From an uncultured Paracoccaceae bacterium (GTDB lineage Bacteria > Pseudomonadota > Alphaproteobacteria > Rhodobacterales > Rhodobacteraceae): a stretch of DNA of 64,000 bases. The stretch is taken from positions 1 through 64,000 of the forward strand of contig CANMTR010000005.1 of assembly GCA_947500825.1 (NCBI GenBank), read 5' to 3'. Both the position numbers and the translations under genes were made by a program. How positions within the stretch are numbered: position 1 is the stretch's first letter; the number at the start of each line of letters is the position of its first letter. Shown here piece by piece: positions 28,827-37,021 of the stretch. The notes below the pieces were generated by a model. That model was not told the origin of the DNA. It did no database searches and saw only the letters and a program-made list of their open reading frames with translations.

Positions 28827-30113
28827 ATGGCCATGGACGGCGAGACGATGACCAAGACCGAGGCCAAGGACCTTTACGAGGTCGGGGAGATCCCGCCCCT
28901 CGGCCATGTGCCCGCAAAGATGCACGCCTGGGCGATCAGGCGCGAACGCCATGGCGAGCCGGAGGAGGCCTTCCAGTTGGAGGCGGTGGACACGCCCAGG
29001 CCCGACGGCCACGAGGTCCTCGTCCTGGTGATGGCGGCGGGCGTCAACTACAACGGCGTCTGGGCCGGACTCGGCATCCCGATCAGCCCCTTCGACGTGC
29101 ACAAGGCCGAGTTCCACATCGCGGGCTCGGACGCGTCGGGGATCGTATGGGCGGTGGGCGACAAGGTCACCCGCTGGAAGGTGGGTGACGAGGTCGTCAT
29201 CCATTGCAACCAGGACGACGGCGAGGACGAGGAGTGCAACGGCGGCGACCCGATGTTTTCCCCTTCCCAGCGGATCTGGGGCTACGAGACCCCCGACGGC
29301 TCGTTCGCGCAGTTCACCTGCGTCCAGGCGCAGCAGCTGATGCCGCGGCCGAAGCACCTGAGCTGGGAGGAGTCCGCCTGCTATACGCTGACCCTGGCCA
29401 CCGCCTACCGGATGCTGTTCGGCCACCACCCGCATGAATTGAAGCCTGGGCAGAACGTGCTCGTCTGGGGGGCATCGGGGGGCCTGGGATCCTACGCGAT
29501 CCAGCTCATCAACACCGCGGGCGCCAACGCGATCGGCGTGATCTCGGAGGAGGACAAGCGCGACTTCGTCCTCGGGCTGGGAGCCAAGGGCGTCATCAAC
29601 CGCAAGGAATTCGACTGCTGGGGGCAACTGCCGACGGTCAACTCGGACGAGTACAAGACCTGGTTCGGGGAGGTGCGAAAGTTCGGAAAGGCGATCTGGG
29701 ACATCACCGGCAAGGGCGTCAACGTCGACATGGTGTTCGAGCATCCCGGCGAATCGACGTTCCCCGTTTCGACATTCGTGTGCAAGAAGGGCGGGATGGT
29801 GGTGATCTGCGCCGGCACCACCGGCTACAATCTCACCATGGACGCGCGGTATGTCTGGATGAACCAGAAACGCATCCAGGGCAGCCATTTCGCCCATCTC
29901 AAGCAAGCCGCTTCGGCCAACAAGCTGATGGTGGAGCGGCGGTTGGACCCGTGCATGTCGGAGGTGTTCGCGTGGAAGGACATTCCGGCCGCGCATACCA
30001 AGATGCGCAAGAATCAGCACAAGCCCGGCAACATGGCCTGCCTCGTCTCGGCACCCAAGATCGGGCTGAGGACGCTGGAGGACGCCATCGACGCCGGGCC
30101 GACCGGCCGCTGA
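28827..30113 (+). CDS. ccrA: Crotonyl-CoA carboxylase/reductase
   Basis: This NADPH-dependent enzyme (428 residues) reductively carboxylates crotonyl-CoA to (2S)-ethylmalonyl-CoA, the defining step of the ethylmalonyl-CoA pathway. It is a medium-chain dehydrogenase-fold protein with VLVWGASGGLGSYAIQLI as the NADPH-binding loop and long runs identical to the Rhodobacter sphaeroides enzyme as I recall it (VIHCNQDDGEDEECNGGDPM, RIWGYETPDGSFAQF). Residues contributing to CO2 binding in known enzymes (N, F, E and H in the cleft) lie in these conserved parts. The ATG at 28827 gives the family N-terminus (MAMDGETMTK, then KDLYEVGEIPPLGHVP). A terminator follows. Confidence 0.97.
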   Translation: MAMDGETMTKTEAKDLYEVGEIPPLGHVPAKMHAWAIRRERHGEPEEAFQLEAVDTPRPDGHEVLVLVMAAGVNYNGVWAGLGIPISPFDVHKAEFHIAGSDASGIVWAVGDKVTRWKVGDEVVIHCNQDDGEDEECNGGDPMFSPSQRIWGYETPDGSFAQFTCVQAQQLMPRPKHLSWEESACYTLTLATAYRMLFGHHPHELKPGQNVLVWGASGGLGSYAIQLINTAGANAIGVISEEDKRDFVLGLGAKGVINRKEFDCWGQLPTVNSDEYKTWFGEVRKFGKAIWDITGKGVNVDMVFEHPGESTFPVSTFVCKKGGMVVICAGTTGYNLTMDARYVWMNQKRIQGSHFAHLKQAASANKLMVERRLDPCMSEVFAWKDIPAAHTKMRKNQHKPGNMACLVSAPKIGLRTLEDAIDAGPTGR

Positions 30114-30133
30114 ACCGGCGATCATGATCTGGG

Positions 30134-30169
30134 GAAAGGGGCGGTGCCGTCGGGCGACCGCCCCTTTTC
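30134..30169 (+). terminator. Rho-independent terminator of ccrA
   Basis: The inverted repeat AAAGGGGCGGT (30135-30145) and ACCGCCCCTTTTC (30157-30169) forms an 11-base-pair stem with an 11-base loop. Its descending arm ends in four T. It lies 20 bases after the ccrA stop. Confidence 0.75.
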
Positions 30170-30363
30170 GTGGCTCGCGTGGCGCCGTGACCGGCATCGG
30201 TGCCCATGGGGGCGGCGATCGTCGAGGCGGGGCGGGGTCCGTAACAAGCGTTCCCGGTTCGTTCATTCCCCGTTTGTGGGGAGGCTCAAATCGTGAATGA
30301 TCTTGGGCCGGAGAGGTCGCTAGATTCCCTTCAAGGTTGTGATACTCTCTTGGAGACGAAGCT

Positions 30364-30630
30364 ATGAACAACGATTGGGTCGTCGGCGTCATCTCCGATC
30401 TGCGGGTCTTCGCGGAACTGAACGGAATGACCGAGCTGGCGGCAAAGCTTGATGAGGCAGTCGAGGCGGCGACGGGCGAAAAGCGCCCGGCGAATGTCGC
30501 GATGGCCGAAGAGGACGACGGTTCTCATGCGACAGGACTTGCACGATGCTCTGGAGAGGCTGAGTCGCCTCGAGAATATGGACGCGTTATCCAGTGGCGT
30601 CCTCGACATCAAAGAGTCGCTCGAGGTTGA
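30364..30630 (+). CDS. Conserved small protein upstream of luxR
   Basis: This 88-residue protein begins MNNDWVVGVISDLRVFAELN, followed by GMTELAAKLDEAVEAA. I remember short proteins with this opening (N-x-W-x-x-x-V-x-x-D-L-x-x-F-A) encoded just before LuxR genes in other Rhodobacterales, which argues that it is real. The first 45 residues look like a compact helical protein. The last 35 (Arg- and Gly-rich) lie mostly where the frame overlaps the luxR start by 104 bases, and may be an extension specific to this strain. GGAG lies nine bases before the start. Its role, perhaps regulation of the downstream LuxR, is unknown. Confidence 0.65.
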   Translation: MNNDWVVGVISDLRVFAELNGMTELAAKLDEAVEAATGEKRPANVAMAEEDDGSHATGLARCSGEAESPREYGRVIQWRPRHQRVARG

Positions 30631-31240
30631 GCATGTCGTCTTCCACGCGGTAAACCACAGCGGCGACCAGTACGTGTCCGCCACGTATTCGGATGCCTGG
30701 CAGAAGCATTACCGCGCCGAGGACCTGACCCGGATCGACCCGGTGGTGAAGGCCAGCCGGACAGCGATCCGTCCCGTGAACTGGAACAAGCTGGACTGGT
30801 CCTCGAAGGCCGCGCGGAGTTTCCTTGCGGATGCGACGGATGCGGGCGTCGGCAGCCAGGGGCTGTCGGTGCCGGCCCGGGGTCCCCAGGGGCAATTCGC
30901 CATCCTCACCGTCAGCCATACCGCCGAGGCGGGAGCCTGGGACCGGCGGGTGGAAGAGATGATGGACGATCTGCAATACCTCACGCAATTCATCAACGGG
31001 CGGGCGTTGGAGCTCTACGGCCCCCGCGAGGAGCCGGCGGTGCCCACTCTTTCCCCACGCGAATCCGAGGTGCTGGCACAGCTCGCGCTGGGCAAGAGCC
31101 GGCCCCAGGCGGCCGACGCGTTAGGCATCTCGGAGCATACGTTGAGGGTCTACATCGAGAGCGCGCGGCTCAAGCTCGGCGCCAGGAACACGATCCACGC
31201 GGTCGCGAAGGGGGTGTTCCTGGGGCTGGTGGCGGTCTGA
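30527..31240 (+). CDS. luxR: LuxR-family quorum-sensing regulator
   Basis: This protein of 237 residues has an N-terminal autoinducer-binding domain. The conserved Tyr, Trp and Asp positions of the acyl-homoserine-lactone pocket lie in YSDAWQKHYRAEDLTRIDPV and RPVNWNKLDW. A C-terminal LuxR-type helix-turn-helix follows (LSPRESEVLAQLALGKSRPQ, then AADALGISEHTLRVYIESAR). The ATG at 30527 follows GAGGACGACGG, and translation from it would overlap the preceding small gene. The luxI gene lies 110 bases downstream, so this is a complete LuxR/LuxI pair. Confidence 0.92.
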   Translation: MRQDLHDALERLSRLENMDALSSGVLDIKESLEVEHVVFHAVNHSGDQYVSATYSDAWQKHYRAEDLTRIDPVVKASRTAIRPVNWNKLDWSSKAARSFLADATDAGVGSQGLSVPARGPQGQFAILTVSHTAEAGAWDRRVEEMMDDLQYLTQFINGRALELYGPREEPAVPTLSPRESEVLAQLALGKSRPQAADALGISEHTLRVYIESARLKLGARNTIHAVAKGVFLGLVAV

Positions 31241-31259
31241 GCACAGGCCCGCGACAGGG

Positions 31260-31274
31260 TTAAGCGGGCGTTAA
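31260..31274. promoter_or_regulatory. CtrA-type box (TTAA-N7-TTAA) upstream of luxI
   Basis: The sequence TTAA-GCGGGCG-TTAA is an exact match to the full CtrA consensus and is centred about 84 bases before the luxI start, in otherwise GC-rich DNA. CtrA in Rhodobacterales is tied to quorum sensing, motility and gene-transfer agents. The position fits direct CtrA control of the autoinducer synthase. Confidence 0.6.
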
Positions 31275-31350
31275 GATCGCGTTCGGGGCCTTTCCCGGCA
31301 GGTAACGGACCGGAGGTTTCACTCGTCTCGACAGAGACAGGAGACCCCCA

Positions 31351-31932
31351 ATGATCCAGATCTTCGACGGCCCCGAGATCAACCGCGCGCCGGCCCTTCG
31401 TGACCAGATGTTCCGGGACCGTGCGACGCAGTTCGTCGGCCGGTTGAACTGGCCCCTGACGCTCGACGCACGCGGCCGCGAGATCGACCAGTACGATGCG
31501 CTCCGCCCCGTCTACGTGGTGTGTTCCGACGCTGAGGGGCGCCACCAGGGATCGCTGCGCCTTCTGCCGACGATGGGGCGCACGATGATGGGGGAGAACT
31601 TCCCCGGCCTCGCGCCGGATGGCTTCCGCCGCCCCGGCGTGACGGAATGCACCAGGTTCTGCATCGCGCCGGGTGCCCCTGCCCACGTTTCGGCGGCGCT
31701 GTTCCTGGGCGTGCTGGAACTGGGGCTGGAGCGGGGGTGGTCGGGCTCCTACGGCGTGTTCGACGCGCGGATGATGCGGGTCTACCAGCGGTTGGGAACG
31801 CCCGCGCGCCTCGTCTCGATGCTGGGCGAGGGCCGCGACGCGCTGTGCCTGGGATATTTCGACTTCGAGCCTGCGCTGCGGGACGTGCTGGCTGCGCGCG
31901 CGGGCGGCGAGCGGGTCCTCCTGGCGGCCTGA
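31351..31932 (+). CDS. luxI: Acyl-homoserine-lactone synthase
   Basis: This LuxI-family enzyme (193 residues) makes acyl-homoserine lactones from S-adenosylmethionine and an acyl carrier. The conserved N-terminal Arg, Phe, Trp and two Asp residues are present in MFRDRATQFVGRLNWPLTLD and REIDQYDALRPVY. The family's R-L-L-P-T segment appears as GSLRLLPTMGRTMMGENF. The Glu and Arg of the active site are in GVTECTRFCIAPGAP. AGGAGACCCCCA precedes the ATG. It lies downstream of luxR and 37 bases upstream of a helicase gene. Confidence 0.93.
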   Translation: MIQIFDGPEINRAPALRDQMFRDRATQFVGRLNWPLTLDARGREIDQYDALRPVYVVCSDAEGRHQGSLRLLPTMGRTMMGENFPGLAPDGFRRPGVTECTRFCIAPGAPAHVSAALFLGVLELGLERGWSGSYGVFDARMMRVYQRLGTPARLVSMLGEGRDALCLGYFDFEPALRDVLAARAGGERVLLAA

Positions 31933-31968
31933 CTCGACCGCGCGGCGGGGGCGGTCTATGCACGCGGC

Positions 31969-33501
31969 ATGGACGCCCCCCTGCCCAAGCTCTCTGCCGA
32001 CCAGACGGCCGCCCGCGACCGGGTGGCGGAGCTGTTGTCCGGCGCCGGTATCTCCCTCGACACGGGGCGCGCGGAACCCCTGAAGGAAGGGCGATCGCAG
32101 GTGATGGCGATCACCGGCAAGGCGGGATCGGGCAAGACGCTGCTGCTGTCGCAGCTTCACCGGGCGCTGGCATCGGCCGGGATCGACGTGGTCTCGGGCG
32201 ATTACGAGGCCCGGCGGCGCAAGGAGCGGCGCACCCTGGCGATCCTGGCGCCCACCAACAAGGCGGCCAGCGTGTTGCGCAATCGGGGCGTGCCGGCGAC
32301 GACGATCCACCGCATCCTCTATACCCCCGTCTACGACCCCGAATACGAGAAGATCGCCGAATGGCTCTCGGGGCAGGGCGACCGGCCCGAAATCGAGGGA
32401 CTGAGCGAGGAGGCGCTGAACCGCGCGCAGGCCTTCTATGGCCAGAACAGCTCGATTCCCGGCGCGCTGGCGGCCGCTGGCCTGCGAGGGTCCGATTTCA
32501 TCACCGGGTGGAAGCGGCGCGACGAGCCGCTCGACATCGGGATGATCGACGAGAGCTCGATGCTGGATGCCAAGCAGTTCGAGGACCTGACCGAGATCTT
32601 CCCCACCCTGATCCTGTTCGGCGACCCGGCCCAGCTCGCCCCCGTGCAGCAATCGGGCGGGATGGTCTTCGACCGGCTGCCCGCCGACAAGGTGGCGCAT
32701 CTCGACCGCGTGCACCGGCAGGAAGCGGACAACCCGATCCTGGACCTGGCCCATGCCCTGGCCGATCCCGACCTGGAGTTTCGCGACTTCGAGCGGATGG
32801 TGGAGGAGGCGGCGGCGAAGGACGACCGCGTCGTCATGGCGGGCCGGGTGGAGGCGGCGAAGATGGCGCGCTCGCCGGTGCTGGTCTGGCGCAACGCGAC
32901 CCGCATCCGGCTGATCCACGCGTTTCGAGCGGCCTACGGCGCCCCGGCGGATGCCTTGCTGCCGGGCGAGCCGCTCATGTGCGACGGGATCGAGCTGCCG
33001 CTCAAGCATCGCAAGAAGCGCATCGACCTGGAGGCGCGGGGCCTGATCAAGGGCGCGCAGGTGATCTATGTCGGGCCCGGGACGCGGCCCGGATTCTCGA
33101 AGATGCACGTCGTGGGCGCGCCCGATCCGCAGGTGAACGTCGCCTCCATCGTCAAGATCGAGATGCCCGACGAGGAGGAGCCGTTCATTCCCTTCGCGGC
33201 ACGGATGGGGGCCACGTTCCTGCACGGGGCGGCCTGCACGATCCACAAGGCGCAAGGGTCGCAATGGTCGGAGGTGCAGGTCTTTGCCCCCGACCTCTTC
33301 GCCGCGGCGCGGACGGGACGAACGGAGGCGGGCCAGCCGCTGTGGAAGCGCCTGGCCTATGTCGCGATCACACGCGCCGAGGAGCGGCTTCACTGGGTGG
33401 TCAGGAACCGGCTGGCGAAGCCGGGCGAACCGCTGACGACCGATGATCTGCCCGCGGTGCCGTCGAAGCTGGCGCTGACGTCGCAGGACGCTCAGAAATA
33501 G
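31969..33501 (+). CDS. RecD-like ATP-dependent DNA helicase (AAA_30 / UvrD_C_2)
   Basis: This superfamily-1 helicase of 510 residues has Walker A ITGKAGSGKTLLLSQLHRAL at about residues 48-67. Walker B and its neighbour are in IGMIDESSMLDAKQFEDL, the Gln of motif III is in FGDPAQLAPVQQSGG, and the C-terminal UvrD_C_2 motifs are in ACTIHKAQGSQWSEV and YVAITRAEERLHW. It lacks the extra domains of full RecD and resembles the stand-alone RecD2-like helicases of alphaproteobacteria. A role in DNA repair is likely but unproven. Its stop overlaps the convergent TIGR02186 gene by ten bases. Confidence 0.9.
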   Translation: MDAPLPKLSADQTAARDRVAELLSGAGISLDTGRAEPLKEGRSQVMAITGKAGSGKTLLLSQLHRALASAGIDVVSGDYEARRRKERRTLAILAPTNKAASVLRNRGVPATTIHRILYTPVYDPEYEKIAEWLSGQGDRPEIEGLSEEALNRAQAFYGQNSSIPGALAAAGLRGSDFITGWKRRDEPLDIGMIDESSMLDAKQFEDLTEIFPTLILFGDPAQLAPVQQSGGMVFDRLPADKVAHLDRVHRQEADNPILDLAHALADPDLEFRDFERMVEEAAAKDDRVVMAGRVEAAKMARSPVLVWRNATRIRLIHAFRAAYGAPADALLPGEPLMCDGIELPLKHRKKRIDLEARGLIKGAQVIYVGPGTRPGFSKMHVVGAPDPQVNVASIVKIEMPDEEEPFIPFAARMGATFLHGAACTIHKAQGSQWSEVQVFAPDLFAAARTGRTEAGQPLWKRLAYVAITRAEERLHWVVRNRLAKPGEPLTTDDLPAVPSKLALTSQDAQK

Positions 33502-34247
33502 CGAAAGGCGGCCGAAGCGCCCCAGCCGGCGGCGATGGCTATGGCCAGGGACATCATTCCGTAGACGAGAGGGTCCTCGTGGGCGAGGGTGTAGAGGAAC
33601 CTCTCCAGCCCCACCTTCTGCACGTTGATCGCCGAGGAGGCGGACGAAACGACCGCGCCGTCGCGGGTTAGGAAGATCCGCGCGGTGTAGATCCCCTCCA
33701 CGAGGTTGGCGGGCAGGCTGACGGAACTGTCGAAGAGCGTGTCCTCGCGCACCCGGACCGCCCCGATATTGGTCTGGAACAGGTCCTCCCGGGCACGGAT
33801 GCGCATCAGCGCGTCGGTGAAGGCGGACGGGTCGGGGACGGTGTCGACGACGCCGACCGCGCGGATCGCGCGGTCCACGGTGATCGCCTCGCGCAGGTCG
33901 TCGACGTGGTTGAGGATGTCGCCGAAGGGCGCGGAGGTATTGACGGCATAGAAGCTCGGCGCGGCATCGACCTCCATCGCGGCGTCGTTGATCCAGATCG
34001 GGCCGACCCGGTCCTTGCGTCGGATGGTGAGGGGCACCCTGGGCCCCTCGACGGTAACGATGATCCCGGTTCGGCCGGCGGCGACGGGGGCCTCTCGCTT
34101 GACGGCACCGAAGATGAGGATCTCGGACCCGTCGAAATTGGCGGAGATCGAGACGCGGTTGCGGCTCAGGCCGGCCAGGAGCTCTTCGGCCATTGCGGCG
34201 GAAGGGGCGAGCACGAGGAGGGCGAGCGCGAGGGCGGCCCGGATCAC
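33492..34247 (-). CDS. TIGR02186 family exported/membrane protein
   Basis: This 251-residue protein begins with a Sec signal (VIRAALALALLVLAPSAAMA, then EELLAGLSRNRVSIS) and ends with one membrane segment (PLVYGMMSLAIAIAAGWGAS). The middle is a beta-rich periplasmic domain with NFDGSEILIFGAVKRE and YTARIFLTRDGAVV. The start is a GTG that overlaps the stop of the TauE/SafE gene (GTGA). TIGR02186 proteins are almost always encoded directly behind a TauE/SafE transporter, as here, and are thought to work with it. The substrate is unknown. The 3' end overlaps the helicase gene. Confidence 0.9.
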   Translation of the reverse strand: MIRAALALALLVLAPSAAMAEELLAGLSRNRVSISANFDGSEILIFGAVKREAPVAAGRTGIIVTVEGPRVPLTIRRKDRVGPIWINDAAMEVDAAPSFYAVNTSAPFGDILNHVDDLREAITVDRAIRAVGVVDTVPDPSAFTDALMRIRAREDLFQTNIGAVRVREDTLFDSSVSLPANLVEGIYTARIFLTRDGAVVSSASSAINVQKVGLERFLYTLAHEDPLVYGMMSLAIAIAAGWGASAAFRYF

Positions 34248-35155
34248 GGCGCGACCCCGGCGATGGAGTAGAGTTCGGCGGGGCGCAGGAGCAGATCGAG
34301 CCCGAGCTTGCCGCATACGGCGAGGACGAGGGCGGCGAGGAGGATGCGCAGTTGCTCGGCCTTCAGCACGCCGCCCATCCGGGTGCCGATCTGGGCCCCG
34401 ATCACGCCGCCCACCAGCAGCAGGAGCGCGAGGAGCAGGTCGACGGTGTAGTTCGTCGTGGCGTGCAGGAGCGTGGTGAAGGCGGTGACGAAGATGATCT
34501 GGAACAGGGAGGTGCCGATCACGACCTTGGTGGGCATGCCCAGGAGGTAGATCATCGCCGGCACCATGATGAAGCCGCCACCCACCCCCATGATCGCGGC
34601 CAGAACGCCCACGAGGACGCCGACCAGCGCCGGCGGGATGACGGAGATGTAGAGGCCCGAGGTCCGGAACTTCATCTTCATCGGCAGGGCGTGGACCCAG
34701 TTGTGCCGGCGACGGGCGGGGGCCTTGCCCGCGCGCGAGGAGCGGATGGCGTTCAGGCTCTCGACGAACATCAGCGCGCCGATGACGCCCAGGAAGAGCA
34801 CGTAGCTGAGGCGAACGAGGAGGTCGACCTGCCCCATCTCGCGCAGGATGTTGAAGATCCACACCCCGATCGCCGCCCCGACGAGCCCGCCGACCAGCAG
34901 GACCACCCCCATGCGCAGGTCCACCGTCCGTCGCCTGAGATGGGCCAGGACACCCGAGATCGACGAGGCGACGATCTGGTTGGCGGAGGTCGCGACGGCC
35001 ACTGCCGGGGGGATGCCCACGAAGAAGAGGAGCGGCGTGATCAGGAACCCGCCGCCGACGCCGAACATGCCCGACAGGATGCCGACCAGGCCGCCGAGGC
35101 CCAGGAGCAGCAAGGCGTTCACGGAGACCTCGGCGATGGGGAGGTAGATCTGCAC
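34244..35155 (-). CDS. TauE/SafE-family transporter paired with TIGR02186
   Basis: This TSUP membrane protein of 303 residues begins VQIYLPIAEVSVNALLLLGL, with GGLVGILSGMFGVGGGFLIT as the first family motif and LAAIMGVGGGFIMVPAMIYL as the second, one in each half. About eight membrane segments are visible, split by a basic loop (RAGKAPARRRHNWVHALPMK). The GTG at 35155 is chosen because close relatives, as I remember, start M-Q-I-Y-L-P-I-A-E. The pair with TIGR02186 is typical of Rhodobacterales and is proposed to move sulfur-containing anions. Confidence 0.9.
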   Translation of the reverse strand: MQIYLPIAEVSVNALLLLGLGGLVGILSGMFGVGGGFLITPLLFFVGIPPAVAVATSANQIVASSISGVLAHLRRRTVDLRMGVVLLVGGLVGAAIGVWIFNILREMGQVDLLVRLSYVLFLGVIGALMFVESLNAIRSSRAGKAPARRRHNWVHALPMKMKFRTSGLYISVIPPALVGVLVGVLAAIMGVGGGFIMVPAMIYLLGMPTKVVIGTSLFQIIFVTAFTTLLHATTNYTVDLLLALLLLVGGVIGAQIGTRMGGVLKAEQLRILLAALVLAVCGKLGLDLLLRPAELYSIAGVAP

Positions 35156-35248
35156 GGCGCGGTTCCCGGTCCTGGACAGATGGGTGGCAGTACTATGCGC
35201 CGCGGCGGGGCCGCGCGGCAACGGCCCGCGCGCACGAATGTCGCCCGG

Positions 35249-36052
35249 TCAGATCGCGGGCAGGGCTGCGCGCAGGATCGCCTCCAGCTTCCTGGCGCCG
35301 AGGGGCGCCATTTGCTTGGTGTGCTCGTGGCCGAGCTGCTCGTCGGACATGCCCGCTCCCATGTTCGTCATCGCCGAGATCGCGGCCACGCGCAGACCGA
35401 GGAAGCGGGCGAGGATCACCTCGGGCACGGTGGACATGCCGACCGCGTCGGCGCCCAGGGTGCGGATTGCGCGGATCTCGGCCGGGGTTTCGAAGGAGGG
35501 GCCCGAGAACCAGGCATAGACGCCCTCGGCGCAGGATGTGCCCGTGGCCTGCGCCGCCTCGAGGATCGTGGCGCGCAGGGCGGGGTCGTAGGCATCGGCC
35601 ATCGGCACGAACCGGGCGTCGCCGGCCTCGCCGATCAGGGGGTTGAGGCCGGAGAAATTGATGTGGTCGCGGATCGCCATGACGGAGCCCGGGGGCATGG
35701 CCGGATCGAGCGATCCGGCCGCGTTGGTGAGGATCAGCGTCTCGGCGCCCAGGCCCGCCAAGACCTCCAGCGGCAGCCGCATGGCGGCGGCGTCGCCGCG
35801 CTCGTAGTAATGGGCCCGTCCGCCAAGTACGGCCACGCGCGTCCCTTCCAGCTCGCCCACGGTGAGCTGCGGGGAATGGCCGGAGACGCCGGGCTGGGGG
35901 AAGCCCGGAAGCTGGTCGTAGGGAATGGGGACGCCGTCGATCGCCTCCGCCAAGTGGCCGAGGCCGGAGCCCAGGATCAGACCGACGCGCACCGGCCCGG
36001 CACCGGCACGGTCCTGGATGAAGCGGACGAGGTCGGAGGCGGCACGGTCCAT
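35249..36052 (-). CDS. Purine-nucleoside phosphorylase (trimeric type)
   Basis: This 267-residue phosphorylase splits purine nucleosides with phosphate. The phosphate-binding Ser and His lie in VGLILGSGLGHLAEAI and in the GVSGHSPQLTVGEL region. GGRAHYYERGDAAAMRLP carries the conserved Arg and His, and AWFSGPSFETPAEIR holds the base-binding Glu. VGMSTVPEVILARFLGL and SAMTNMGAGMSDEQLGHEHT complete the family pattern. The ATG shares a base with the stop of the upstream ABC permease. It is the last gene of a nucleoside uptake operon, so uptake and breakdown are encoded together. Confidence 0.94.
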   Translation of the reverse strand: MDRAASDLVRFIQDRAGAGPVRVGLILGSGLGHLAEAIDGVPIPYDQLPGFPQPGVSGHSPQLTVGELEGTRVAVLGGRAHYYERGDAAAMRLPLEVLAGLGAETLILTNAAGSLDPAMPPGSVMAIRDHINFSGLNPLIGEAGDARFVPMADAYDPALRATILEAAQATGTSCAEGVYAWFSGPSFETPAEIRAIRTLGADAVGMSTVPEVILARFLGLRVAAISAMTNMGAGMSDEQLGHEHTKQMAPLGARKLEAILRAALPAI

Positions 36053-37017
36053 CAGCGTTCCTTGACGTAGGGTTCGCCCCCGGCGCGGGGCGGGACGGCC
36101 CGGCCGACGAAGCCTGCCAGGATCACCACGGTCAGGATGTAGGGCAGGGCGAGGACGAAGGCGTTGGGGATCTCGACGATGCCGAGGTCGAGGGTTGAGT
36201 AGCGGTTCGACACCGCCTGCAGGAACCCGAACAGGAGGCACGATCCGAGAGCGTACCAGGGCCGCCACTTGGCGAAGATGAGGGCGGCCAGGGCGATGAA
36301 CCCGCGCCCGGCCGTCATGTCCTGGGTGAAGCCCGCGGCGAGGCCCGTCGCCAGGTAGGAGCCGGCCAGCCCGCACAGGAACCCGCAGATCAGCACCGCC
36401 GAAAAGCGAAGGCGCGCGACCGAGATGCCGGCGGTGTCGACCGCGCCCGGGTTCTCGCCCACCGCGCGCAGGCGCAGGCCGAACCGGGTGCGGAACAGGA
36501 TGTACCATGTCGCCGGCACCATCAGGAGACCGACATAGACGAGGATCGTGTGGCCGGACAGCGCCTGGGCATAGAGGGGCCCGAGCAGCGGCACACCCGA
36601 CAGCGCCTCGACCCCGGGCAAGTCGATGGGCGAGAACCGGGCCGCGCCGGTGAGCGCGGGCGTGCGCGAGCCCTGCTGGAACCAGTCCTGCGCGATGAGG
36701 ACGGTCATGCCGGCGGCGAGGAAGTTTATCGCGACGCCGGAGATGAGCTGGTCGCCGCGGAACGTGATGGATGCAATCCCGTGGATCAGCGAGAAGGCCA
36801 TGGAGGCCGCGATGCCGGCGGCCAGACCGATCCAGACCGATCCCGTCACCGCGGCCACTGCCGCGGAGAAGAAGGCCGATACGAGCATCTTGCCCTCGAG
36901 CCCGATGTCGAAGACGCCCGAGCGTTCCGAGAACAGCCCCGCGAGGCAGGCCAGGAGCAGCGGCGTCGCCAGCCGGATCGTGGAATCGAAGATCTGGATC
37001 ACGTCGAGGAAGGTCAT
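36052..37017 (-). CDS. ABC transporter permease, nucleoside (BMP-type) system
   Basis: This permease of 321 residues has about nine hydrophobic segments and the BPD_transp_2 features: the N-terminal SGVFDIGLEGKMLVSAFFSA and the central SYLATGLAAGFTQDMTAGRG, then FIALAALIFAKWRPW. It is homologous to the second permease of the BmpABC/NupNOPQ and RbsC-like groups. The gene begins four bases after the first permease gene, and its stop overlaps the phosphorylase start by one base. It forms the membrane channel with the 368-residue permease. Confidence 0.92.
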   Translation of the reverse strand: MTFLDVIQIFDSTIRLATPLLLACLAGLFSERSGVFDIGLEGKMLVSAFFSAAVAAVTGSVWIGLAAGIAASMAFSLIHGIASITFRGDQLISGVAINFLAAGMTVLIAQDWFQQGSRTPALTGAARFSPIDLPGVEALSGVPLLGPLYAQALSGHTILVYVGLLMVPATWYILFRTRFGLRLRAVGENPGAVDTAGISVARLRFSAVLICGFLCGLAGSYLATGLAAGFTQDMTAGRGFIALAALIFAKWRPWYALGSCLLFGFLQAVSNRYSTLDLGIVEIPNAFVLALPYILTVVILAGFVGRAVPPRAGGEPYVKER

Positions 37018-37021
37018 CGGC

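Noticed and set aside
31150-33393. A 747-residue minus-strand frame opposite luxI and the helicase gene
   Set aside because: Antisense shadow; it spans two well-supported plus-strand genes and the gap between them and has no recognisable domain.
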